64,000 bases of DNA, from assembly GCF_020882245.1 (NCBI RefSeq), contig NC_083598.1, positions 14,129,178-14,193,177 of the forward strand, written 5' to 3'. Of this stretch, positions 1 through 13,000 are shown piece after piece (the stretch's first letter is position 1; every line of letters begins with the position of its first letter). The notes below the pieces were generated by a model, which was not told where the DNA came from, made no database searches, and worked only from the letters and a program-made list of their open reading frames with translations. The translations under genes were made by a program, and so were the position numbers. This DNA comes from Rhopalosiphum padi (lineage: Eukaryota > Arthropoda > Insecta > Hemiptera > Aphididae).

Positions 1-5
1 AAACA

Positions 6-19
6 TTAACGCGCGTTAA
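6..19. promoter_or_regulatory. Perfect 14-bp palindrome TTAACGCGCGTTAA
   Basis: The palindrome is repeated with one mismatch at 22885-22898, where it lies about 320 bp upstream of gene A's start codon, and similarity continues to its right in both places. By analogy it may mark the upstream region of a further gene A paralogue off the left edge. Confidence 0.4.
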
Positions 20-49
20 ACCGAAAAACTTGTCACCAGTGGTGTATAC

Positions 50-81
50 AAGGGGATGTTCGGGAGTTATGACATCCCCTT
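50..81. repeat. Hairpin with a perfect 10-bp stem
   Basis: AAGGGGATGT (50-59) pairs with ACATCCCCTT (72-81) across a 12-nt loop. No T-tract follows. Function unknown. Confidence 0.5.
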
Positions 82-186
82 GAGCCGTTTCATATATTAT
101 ATATATATATTAAAATATACAATATACAATATACATCATTATAATACTACATACTTAAAACACTATCCTACTAATATTATCGTAGC

Positions 187-335
187 CTGACAAACCATCT
201 CCATTCAGAATCGTTTTTCGTATACAATGATAACTGTCAAAACATTCAAATTTAATACATCATCCATTATAGTAATCTATACTCATCTCTACTATACAGC
301 AGAGCGTTATCAACTTTTTTACTAGAATGTATATT
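187..335. repeat. Copy of a dispersed aphid-type repeat (CAGAATCGTTTTTCGTATACAA / ACAGCAGAGCG)
   Basis: Two boxes, 'CAGAATCGTTTTTCGTATA' and 'TACAGCAGAGCG', stand about 90 bp apart. Related copies occur at about 6225-6295, 24405-24545, 29255-29400 (partial), 43190-43320 (inverted) and 61688-61835. No coding capacity. Confidence 0.65.
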
Positions 336-937
336 TTGTACGTTTCATACATCCTCTGTTTATTAGTTCATTTTTACTTTTGACTTGTATTAAAACTTAA
401 ATCACTATGTCTAAACGGCTTATTTGCCATTTTATTAGAATATATTTAAGCAATAGAGACAAATATACGCACAATACAATTAAAAATAATAATATATTAA
501 TATAATATAGACATATAGTGTTGTTATTGAAATTTAAGAGAACAAATAAACAATAATATCTACGACTTATGTAGTTATGTCAAACAATTTAATTCAATTT
601 AAATTTATTTTTTAACATTAACTCCCTAAAAAAAAATGTATAGGAATACAACGTATAATATTAACTTAATATTATTATATTTATATTCGTCACTTCGTCA
701 GCTCAACCTATATTATCAATATTATCTTTACCTAGAATTTAAAGAAAAATGTATAAATATTAATTACGGTTTGTTTATAATACTATAATAAGAATATAAA
801 ACAAACAAATAATATTATGAAAAATAAAATGCTCAATCACTCCTTTCGGTAAAAAAATTATACATTTTTGTATTCTTTAAGTAATGTTAAGTTGAATATT
901 TAGAAAATTGAATTTATCTTGACCATTTAAAACTGTC

Positions 938-1038
938 TTAAAGAGTGATAGCTTTGTGCCTGTGGGCCATGCATCTCGGGACCTTTGATTGTCTGCCTGT
1001 TTGTGGTCCTGAGTCCACTTTTCTTAAAATGCGTTTAC
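938..1038 (-). CDS. Gene A terminal coding exon
   Basis: The acceptor at 1039-1040 opens a phase-1 frame of 32 residues ending HKAITL and TAA. It is nucleotide-similar to gene B's last exon (25606-25736), which reads HKAITI and continues 10 more residues. One-base differences between the copies shift the frame at the start of the exon, so the first residues are not alike although the DNA is. The joining codon with the 36-nt exon upstream makes Trp-Cys. No perfect AATAAA is obvious just downstream. Confidence 0.6.
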
Positions 1039-4000
1039 CTTTCAAAATCATTCTAACACGACTACGCTTGTTTTACCTTTTTATCCGAAAGAAACATAAG
1101 ACGAAGATGCTTGCTAAAAATTTAGATAAACGCCAACGTCGTTCATTCTCAATCGTTTGAATATAAAGAATAAAAGATTATTTCTTTGATTTTCCAACAA
1201 TCGTTCACAATCGTGTTATTAAAAAAAATAAAACATTTTCATTTGTAGAACACCGATCACGAAATAAAGGTTTGGCCCTTTAAATAATTTTTCTTTCCAA
1301 TTTTACAGGCTTAGGACTGATAATAAAAATAAATTTTTCGACTTGTTAAAAATTGTTTCGTATTAAGACATTGTAACACACAATTCTGCGTTTTTTCCAC
1401 GTAAAAGTTAAAACGAGCGTAATTATGCTACGACCATCTAAATAATCATATTGAAATACTTAGCAATGAACTCCATTTCCTGTCTTTAATATTGCGTAGA
1501 TTTTGCATATTAACATATTATTATTATTTAGCAACAACGTAAATTCTTTTCTCTTTAGATTTGATGTATTTTAGACAAAGGTTAAACGAACTATACATAT
1601 TATATACATCTACTTGTTATAAACTATTGAAGTCAAAATATAATCAGAAGAATTTAAATTAAAACATTTGCAAAGAATAAATGAGCGTATGTAATTTGCG
1701 CCAAAAACAATCTAAAAAAAATAATATTTATGTAATTCGCGCCACATCTGAAAATTATTTTTGGTAATTTGCGCCAATTTTTTTTAGGTTGTGATTTGCG
1801 CCACATAAAACTAAATAAAAGGACATTATGTAATCAGTGCCATCGTGTGCTTTTTTTTTTTACAGAATAACATTAATCAAGTTTATTTTAATAGTTATAC
1901 ATTTCTAGAAAATTATTGAAAGTAATTAAAAATAAAAGTATAATTCTAAAGTATAATGTTTATGTTTTCTTTTTCATAAAAATTTATTTTTAGACGTGGC
2001 GCAAAATACATTTAATATTTTTATATTTTGGCGCAAATTACAGGTAATAAAATTTACACAAAATACCATCTCCCAAATAACTTATTCGACACCCTCGGGA
2101 GCCCATAAGTATATTCCAAAATTATTTATAATATATTTTTAGTCAATACAAACAATAATTATTATACATACACCATTCCTTTGTGCCCGCTGGTAACTTG
2201 TCTACCACTAAAAAGTAAAAAAAATTAATTTATACATATTTTGGAATTGATTATCTCTTAATGAATAATAATTATACGTTATACTCAAATTATGTTTTTC
2301 TTTGTTACAAATTAGTTGTATTAAAATGTTTAACCTATTTTTAAAAATACAAGGAAACAGCCCAATTCTATAATAAATGTGAACATGTAAGCCTAGATTT
2401 GAAACTAGAAAGTCACTTCTACCTCCATAAAATTAAAATAACAAAAAGTGACCAGTAATAAGTATTTCCAGCCATATGCTAGTGAATATTAAGATTTTAG
2501 AAAAATAATGTATAGTATTTAAATTTTGATAGCCATGTCAGTAAATACACTAAGTTGGTTTTTAAATTCGTGTGACAATTTTTCCCTGATAGATGACGTA
2601 TCTACTAATATCATAAGACATAGACCGTTGATGAAAATTGAGATATTCTACATGTTCATGTCCAGAATTTTGATTATTATGGACTGTATCGTATCTACTC
2701 TGAATGTTTGATCCAGTCTACATGTCTTTAAAATAATATAAAATTTTGTTGTTGATGCGGGGATACACATAGTGATAACTGACTTTCTAGTTCTACAATC
2801 TGCATGAAATATATTAGCTCTTCGTCAGTGCTCATAAAAATAGTGAGCTAACTTCATGATAAAGAAGATATTTTATTCTATATGTAAGCGTAATAACGTT
2901 TCTATAATACAAAAACATACCAAATTTAATGTTCTCCGAAAGATAATTTTTATAGTTTGGTACATAATCTAAAAAAAGATTTGTATACACAATATAATAG
3001 TTCCAGACTCAGTCTAACTATAAATATTAGAGATAATAACTAAAAATATTTATTATACAATAATACAACCATTTTAACATTATTATATTTATAATTTTAA
3101 TTTTAATTGATACAAGATGATTAGAATATTTATATTTTATTTTAATATTATTGTTGACACACGAATTGTTTACGTGGTTTATTAGCCTCTTAAAAATGTA
3201 CAAATTGATATAAACACTGTAAATAATATATATTAATTTGAATTGTGTACAGCATTATTTTTTCAAAATTAACACCAATTAGTCACTGTCTTTTTGGGAA
3301 TGTTTAGATGATTGTAATTTGTAAGATTCCGGTTTCGGTATTTAATAAGTAATGAATCATCATACTTACAGAGTTTTTTGTTTGCGGTGTTATAATTGTC
3401 AGATCCTAATTCCTCTGAAAAAAAATAATTATATACAACTGTCAATGCCTGAAATTGAATTAATATCTCAATGTATATGAAAGGAGGTTGAAAACATATT
3501 GACTATCTACCAAGTATATTGGATATATATAACTAATGATTTTTGGTAAACTTAAAAGTTTTTTCTTATTCAAGTAGAATAGTGGAAAGTTATAACCGGC
3601 AGTACGTTGGTTTATAAGCATAAAAAAAATTTAAAAAGTGATACATACTATTGAATCCATTTAAGTACAGCACAGCTGTTCAGTATAAAATAAACATATA
3701 TAATTATAATTATAAGCATATAATAATTAATAGGTAGGTCGTACATCCCCAAGTATTTTGTTGTAATCGTGGCATACATATTGATAGATGGGAATATATT
3801 TAAATGCGGTTCATATTACAGTAGACCATGAAAAATTCCAATTTAATTGTAGAAAAATACGTAAAGATTACGTTAGATAAAAATCATATTTGAACAAAAT
3901 GTACTTTGTACGTAATATATGGTAGATGGGAATATATTTAAATACGGTTTAATATACTACAGTAGATCTAGAAATTCCAATTAAATTGTAAAAAATTCTT

Positions 4001-7000
4001 ATAGATTACTTTACAAAAAAGCGTATTAAAATAATATGTTGATATGATATGTAGATAACAATTATTAGGGTGTTATGCTTACCAATACAAACTAAAATTT
4101 AAAAATAAGTGTTTATGAAATAAAATATTATAATTAAATTAATATTTTTTTTATTTTTTTAAATATTCAATCTGTTTACAAAATAAAACAATAAGTTATA
4201 GAGATAACGTAGAATAACGTATTTTTGTAAATACAAAAATAAAACAAATTTTAACCACACCAACTACGTTGAAATTGTCAGTCCTAAGTCTGAATAAAGT
4301 GGTAAGGAAGTTTGTGTTTGGTAAGGCTGAACATTAATGAATTAAAAATTAAAATTATAAACATTATTATGTGTCTGAAATTTTATTTTAAAAATTAGAA
4401 AATTTTAACTTTAAATTAAGTTAAGTTACTTTTTTTGCCCAACCTTGGTGTTTGGTATAATTTTTTTTCATGTGGGAACTTACGTATGCATATATAGGGG
4501 TAATTTTTACCTGCTATATCTCTTATGGCCCTTTTTTTTTGTTTATAATTTTAATTGTTTGTATTTATTAGCATTAACATTATGGTCAGTATCTAATCTG
4601 TTAGGACAAAGTTCGTTTATATATTTATTTTTCAGTGGTTTTGTTCAATAACGTGTTATTACGGGAGATATTGGAAGGCATTATAGAATAATGACATTTT
4701 ACTCAGGATATACTTGGTTTCCCTATTAAGAGGAAGTCCCTAGAGAGGCGAGTGAGTGCGTAGTTATCATTAAACGAACAATATTTTTTTTTTTTTTTGT
4801 AGTCTACACGTTTAAAATGTAACTTAAACTTCACTGTTTTAAAGTAGATCAATGTAATAGTAAACGGAGCAAAAATAACGCGTGCGTACATTACGAGTGC
4901 GGTATACCGAATAAATTAATATTTAAAAACATTATAATAAGTCTATTTTAATGACATTTAATCTATTTACACTAAGTGCAATCGAAAGACAATATATGAT
5001 TAGTATGACATTTTTAAATTAATTGTTTTCTAGTTAAATTTATGCACCCAGTTTGTTGTCTAGAATAGGATTTAAAATTTTGGGAATAACCCGATCACAA
5101 AAACAAGTCCTACTACATGGTTAATGTGTATTTAGTTAAAATAGTCTATTAAGGAGTAATAAGCCTTAGTTACATTTTGTTTGTATGAAATAAAGTAATT
5201 ATAAACTTATATTATAATTTTATAATTTATATTGTAAATAAGTGTTGATCATGTCTATTGCTTATTATATTGTTTAAATTTAAAAGGTCAATGGTGTTTT
5301 TATCTACAAACAAAACAAAATAGGCATGATACATTTTTGTACACAATATTATGAATTCAGGACCACAGTATACTGTGGGTGAAGTCGATATTCTACTGTT
5401 TTAAACTTGGTATCCACTCATAATAAATTTAACTAGCTCATTTAAATTTAAGGTGGGTTAAAATGGTAAAATTCCACCGTCTTCAGTATACGAAAAAAAT
5501 GACACCTACGGTGCAAAAAATTTACAATTTTTTGAAATGTACTTATGTTCTATTTGTCAATAGATACATGAAGATTTGTAAAAAATTATATTTTTTAACT
5601 GATATAATAAAATATATCATGAACAATAATAAAATGTTTATTTGTTTTTAAATGTATAAACAAAATAAAATCTATCATACTTACCGTCAATAAATCTAGA
5701 TTTAGTTTTCTTTTTAACTGACATTTTTAAATCTAGATAAGAATTTATGATATTTATTAAATTATAACATTATAATATAGATATAAGTCGTAAAGTAAAT
5801 ATATTAATTCGTAAATGTCTACATTTATTACTTATAATTTAAATAAAGTATGTTTTAATATTTTATAGATTCTATACATTTTTTAATTAATATAGTACAA
5901 TTAAATTTTTTTAAATGAATTCCAAATCCAATAGTTAATATAATTTTCAAAATATTTTGACTTTTTTGTGCCACTTATAAACATTTTCCATTTTTATTTA
6001 TTATAATATGAAATGTCGATAAAAATGTATTTACTGAGTAAAAATATTTAAAAATATATTACAAGGTTCTTCAAAAGTTGTTCATATTCAAATTCAAAAA
6101 TATTGAAAATATATTGTCTTAATATCTTTGAATAAGCGCTTAGAATTCAAAATGTTGAAAAAATTCATAAATCACGAATATCGTGTACAGTGATATATTT
6201 TTGAAGTCAAATTTAACACAATATTCAACATGGTGATCCATTCGGTAACTACTACTGTACAGCAGAATAGTATCCACTTGCCCGCCATTTTAAATATTTA
6301 ATGGTGTATTTCAATAAAAGATAGCAAAATAATTATAATCAGATATATAGATAATAAATAGGTATAAAACATTTAGTTATTTCGTTAATAATAACGAATT
6401 ATTAAAGTAATAAACTTACCTTCGAAATGAGTTTTGCATAGTTTTATAAAAGTAGTATCTTTCACTAAAAATATATTTATAGCAAAGTTAGTATTATATT
6501 ATTTTATATTCCTAATCATATATATATATATATTCTATTTAATATATCAATACATTTCTGGTATAATAAATTATTTATAAACTAAAAAATTATGAGATAC
6601 ACTTTAGAATTTTAGACCAACTCTGTTATTTTACTGTTTCTTACTTGCGTTCAATTTACACCAATCCTCTGTATTTTGTATTTTTTTTTTTTCTATATAA
6701 ATTAACAAAAAATATTCAATGATTATTCTTGTGGATGACACGAATATATAAATTATATACCCCTTAAATTGGTTATTTTAATGACTACATTTGGCCTCCT
6801 GAACAGTTAATTGAATATTATTTGAATGATATTGAAAAAACAAATTATTAAATAAAGTTTGGAATTGGGATAATTTAAATTGTTAAAATTAATGAATAAA
6901 TCTAATCGATTTGCTTATTAAATATATACGTAAGTTGGTGTTTTAAATTTAAAATTTATTATTGATAATATTTATCATTATTGAAAAATAAATACACATT

Positions 7001-10000
7001 GTATTATAGCTGATTCTCAATGGACCTAAATGAAAAATGGCTAGCAAATGAATAAATTAACAAACTATATAATACTATACATACATATATTAAACTAAAT
7101 GAAACAATATATTTTGTAGTGAGAAAGGTACATTTTACATAGTATATTTGTTAAAATTGAAAAACAAAATGCAGCCAATAGTCATAGTAGGCACAATATA
7201 ATTGTAAATATGTAAAAGTTTACGTAATTCAACTTATATGTATAGGATACTGAGTAGTAGAACGGAAGATTTTTAATAAATTTCGGCGTAAAAGTTTTTA
7301 CAGCTTAATCACACAAAATAGTTTTTTAGAGAATAAAAAGGTGTAGATATAGTATTGACTGATCGATAAAGTCGTGATCTACCGGACATAGATCAACAAA
7401 ATATTTAATTATACTGACGATGATTTTAATGTTTTGTATATTTTATAATATGGTTAAAGAATATAAGTGATATTTTTCCATGATAAATATAATACATATC
7501 TATGATTGATATAATTACAGGACAACTAAAACATTTTCGAGATCAACTTTTCCACAAACAATTTAATAGGAGAAATATCTTTATTTTATTTTATTATTAC
7601 CTTCAAAGCAGATATGATAAATCATACATTCATACACATTGTATATGATCTTTGACTCAAACAAATAATAAAGAGATTAATATCTTTGGAAAAAAATAGA
7701 TTTAATAATTTTGGTGAACGTCATCTTATATAATGTTGAAAAGTGAAAATGCTCTATTATAATATAATAGGGCCATCAATTGATAATGATTAATTGAGTG
7801 TCTAAGTATTTAATATAAATTATAATACAAACCGTTTGTATCTTTTGAATCATAATCCTTTAAGTAGTTTCTATATAATTTGTTGTAATCTAAAAAAAAA
7901 ATCTTGAATTATTATTATTAGACGTGTATTATTATAACTATTTATAACTTGAGACGTACAAACTGAATGTTAAAATTATGAATAGTATAAACATTAAACG
8001 ATATTTAAATGTAATATAATATATTTTTTTTTATTGATCTCAAAATATATCTGCGGCTTGGCCATTAGTATATAATATGTATACTTATGTTATTTATATT
8101 GGGTAAGGTTTGGTAAATATTTTTTTTATTAAATAAATAAACCTTTTTATAGTATTAAATTGTACTAATCTGATTTTTTTTGTTCATGTTCCTAAATATA
8201 ACAACTATATATCTTACAGTTATACATTATAGATTCTGAGCAAAGCGATGAATATGTGATGATTTCACAATGATATGTGTTTTTCTGCTTAGATTTTCAA
8301 AAGTAAAATCTTTAATTTGTATGTCTAAGGTTTGAAAACATAATAGTTAATAATAAATTCCTCTCAAGTAGTTTATACTGGAACTAAAATATCTAAATAA
8401 TATACAAATATAATTAATAACTATTTTGTATAGATATTTGTATTTTTAATTTTGGCGAAATAACGTATTTTAACGAGAACATACAATGTTAATTATTTGG
8501 TCATGAATCAAAAATGTATTAACGGGTACTTATAACTTTTACGTATAATATTATAAACTTTGCTTTACATGTAAAATATTTTTAAATATATAGACTCATT
8601 TTATTATTTAAAGATATTACTTATTTATACCACGAATATTTCGCACACAGGTTTTTGGTAATTTTTTTATTAACTCAAAAGTGAATAATAATAATATAAC
8701 ATGACATGAATCCACAATATAAATATAAATTTATAATAATTAAATACTAATTGACAAGGCCAGGTAATTTTGACCACTCATTATTTAATGTTTTTAAAAA
8801 TATTTATTTATTTATCATATTTATTATTTCATGATTTTAAGTAGTTAAAAAATTATATTTCATGCTGTTCGTTATAATTTTCATTTAATTATTACTACGG
8901 ATTATCAAAAGATAAATATATTAAAAACATCCTTTAGCACAGATATATTTGAAGTTTAGTTCAACATTATAATTTATAAATGTCACTACTAGTATAATAG
9001 TTATTATTGTAATTAAAAAAATTTATTACAATTTTTTAGTCTAATAAATACTTACTGTGTTCTGTATATATGAAAATGTAATTGTTTATACCATGGTCAA
9101 CTATGAAATAATAATTTAGAATGTTCAATATTTTAATCTACTTGATAATATACAGAATAGATACATTATGCATCAATTATTTATCACAAATCGAGTCATA
9201 CATCAGTAATATAATTTTACTGTATAAATATATTTATGAATATTTGATTATAGTATAAATAATAATTACTTACAAATAAACCCATTAGCTTTTAACTCAA
9301 CTGAAAATAAATCGTAATTTTAAAATTACTTTTACTTAAACTTTACCTAAGTTATATATTTTTCTAATAATTAATAAAATATAACTGCAGCCATTTTAAC
9401 GAAAAATATAAAGTAATATTAAGAAAAATTTAGATTTTTATCTATATTATTGTAAACTGCCAACCGATTATGAAATTATAAAAATAAAAAATTTAATGTT
9501 CCCATTATTTTTTATATAAAACAATAAATGTAAAGAAAAATCGATTCGTAATGTTATTATACACAAGTTATTTAGATTTTAACGTTACCTTCACAATCTA
9601 AGTAAAAATAAATTGATATGTTATTTAAGACAAGAGTTTATGTAAGCAATCATAAAATTAATATAATAAAATCATTCATTTTATATTACAATATTATTAT
9701 ACAATAAAGTTTTATTCTTATATTTTAACTAAGATGAATTCAAAACTTAAGTGATAGGTATATAATTATAATATTATGATGTATAAATATTGTATGGTTT
9801 GGAAATTGTTTAATAAATCAATACAAAATAACATACATTTTATAACGAATAAATACATAACATTCTGCACTAACTTGATATCATTTTTGCATTGAGTTCT
9901 TCGTTCTTAAGATTTTCGTTCTTTGTTTCACCTAACAATCAATGTTTGTTGCGTAAAAATTAATAATCCCATTGTTGTATTCCAAAATTGTAACAAGATT

Positions 10001-13000
10001 TATTAATTAGAATATATGAATCTCATTTTAGAGCAAACACATAGTATGAAAATTATTAATTTTAAACTTCTATTTTATTAATTTAAGAACCCATCATTTT
10101 CTTCTATTTTTTAAAATATGGTTAAAATTTATACATAAAACTAACAAAAGTAGTTTAGAATAGGTACCTAACAATTCTAGTTAACGGCTAAATGTCCAAC
10201 ATTAATTATACTTATACTTTAATATCTTTATTTTTATTTTTGGACTCTTAACACATAAAAAAGTAATTTTTTTAAAATTTTTTCACCGTATATTGAAAAT
10301 AATAAATAATTATTATTATACTTATATGGTAGATATTAGATAATATTTTCAGATTAATTTTTATAATTTGTGTGCCATTTTCATCAGTCAGCCCAACTTA
10401 ATAAAACATGATATATAAAAGTTTTTAAAACATTATATTATATCAATAATTTAGCTTAAACCATGTAATTTGCTGTTTTCATGTATAAATTATTACTAAT
10501 ATTACTTTTATAAAATGTATCATTCTAACATAGTTTCTGGATTTAATTAAACTTACTATAAATTGTATGGTACCTATAGTTTTTTTTTTTTTTTCAACCC
10601 GAAGGTTGGTTTACAACTCCAATTCTCCATTCTAATCAATTACTCGCCTTTTCTTTAAGTTCCTTAAATGTTTTGACTTTTGCATCACATATAATTTGTC
10701 CTATATAAGTGTTCCGGTGACGTCCTGCAGTTTTTTTTCCTTCTATCATACCCTCTTATATTATATTATGCAATTCTTCTGGGTGTCTCAGGGTATGTCT
10801 AACCATTTTCCAGCGTCTTTCTTTAATCGTATCTATGAGTGTACGTTTTTCTCCCACTGTTCTAAGTACTTCTTCATTCGTTTTCCATTCTATCCAGCTT
10901 ATCTTTTCCATACGTCTCCAACACCATATCTCGAAGGCTTCTAGTTTTTTCTTTTCGGTATCATTAATTACCCAAGTTTCACATCCATATGTTGCAACAT
11001 TCCATACATATGTTTTTATAAATCTTCTTGATATCGAAATGTATCTTTTTTGAAGTGAGTAACTTATGTTTTTTACTAAAGGCAGTTTTTGCTAATGCTA
11101 TGCGTTGTTTTAGCTCATGGACACTCTTACTATCAGATGTGATTTTGCTCAATTTCTTCTATTTGTTCTAGTTTTTGACTACCTATGTATATATCAGCTT
11201 TTACTTTCGGGTCTCTGGCGCAGACTAAGATCTTCGTTTTTGTACTATTTATTTTCATATCTGATGTTCTGAGCATTTCATCCATTTCTTCAACTGTACG
11301 CTGTAAGTTAACTTCACTCTCTGCTATTACCACAATGTCATCGGTAAATCGTATCATTGAAACGATTTCTCCACCAATTTTAATTCCAATATTTAGTCTT
11401 GTTAGCTTCGCTTTCACTATATTTATAACTTTTTCGATGTAGCAGTTAAAAAGTGGTGGTGATAACGTACACCCTTGTCGGACTCCTTTTTTAATTTGAG
11501 CGTTGGATGTGATTTTTCCTTTTTAATGCAAGCTGTCTGATTCTTGTACAGACTGTGGATGATTCTTAGGTCTTGTTGCTCAACACCTATTTCTCGTAGA
11601 GTAAGCAGTATTTTGTTCCAATTTACTTTATCGAAGGCCTTTTCTAGGTCTATGAAGGCCAAATATGTAACTTTGTTTCTATCGATCTGTTTTTCAATTA
11701 GCACTCGCAGTCCTAAAATTGCTTCTCGTGTGCCTTTTTGTCTTCTGAATCCATATTGGTCATTTTTTAAGTAATGCTCTACTTTTCATTCTATTCTTCG
11801 ATTTATTATTTTTGTTAGGATTTTTGAGACATGTGTCAGCTCAGTGTTCTAAACTGTTCACAGGATTCGCTCCACTTTTCTTTGGTATAGTTACAATTAT
11901 ACTTTTACAGTAATCATCTGGCACATCTCCTTTCTCTTATACATGCTGAGTTAATTGGTATAAAGCGTCCTTTATCTTCATACTAGCACATTGCAATAAT
12001 TCTGCTGTTATGTCATCAGTCCCAGGAGCTTTATTTTGTTTCAAATCATAGAGCGCTAGCTCAAATTCTGATCTTAAAATGGGTAGCTTCGTTTCTTCTC
12101 CATCTGTTGTAATTTCCTCCAGTTTTTCGCCCTCATAAAGCTCTTCAATATACTCTTTCCATCGTTTTATTATGTTCTCATCATCAACTAATAATTGACC
12201 ATTTTTATCTCTGATATTAGTGAAATTTCGTTTTCTCTTTCCTTCAAATTGTTGGATCTTTTGATACGCATAATCTATTTTGTTAACTTTGAATAGTTCG
12301 TCAATTTCGCTACATTGTTGCTGCAACCATTCTTCTTTGGCTTTTCTGGCTTCTTGATTAACCTGATTCCTTAGTTGGCGATTCTTTTGTTTTCCTTCTC
12401 TCGTGTTATGGTTTTTATATTTTCGTCTTTCATCAATAAGTTTAACTATTTCCTTGTCAATCCATGCTCTTCTTGGTTCTTTCTTTTCTTTCTTTGTCAA
12501 CACAGTATCCGCCGCTTTTTTGATAGCTGATTTTATGTTCTCCCACTTTTTATTCAGAGAATCATCTAGATTTCCTTTTTGGTATTCGATATCCATGTAG
12601 CGTCCAATCTGACACTATATTTGTCTTGCTGCACTTTTGGTCTTTGTGGTTTTTTATATCTAATTTCTTATTTTGCTATTACTAGATTGTGATCACTGTC
12701 ACAATCAGCGCTCGGGTATGCTTTATAGAATTTAACTTGTTTCTTAAATCTATTTTTCACCAGTATGTAATCTATTTGGTAACGAGCATGGCATTTCCAT
12801 GTATATATTCTTCTTTACGGGTTTTGAAATCTTGTGCTCGATATAATCATCCCATTTTGTCTGCAGAACTCCATAATTCTTTCTCCTCTTGCATTTCTCT
12901 TACCTAAGCCGAAGTTACCGACTTCTCTACCTTCTCTGCCTTCGCCAACTAAAGCATTAAAATCTCCCATGATGATTACATTATCTTGTGGTTTAGTATT

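Noticed and set aside
945..1160. A 71-codon plus-strand frame
   Set aside because: Antisense to the gene A terminal exon, with no domain.
9056..9061. A 6-nt exon AACACA (also at 35545-35550)
   Set aside because: Joining it to the preceding exon makes TAA in both genes. Extending to the next acceptor gives a 45-nt phase-1 exon open in both (9056-9100, 35545-35589), which I adopted.
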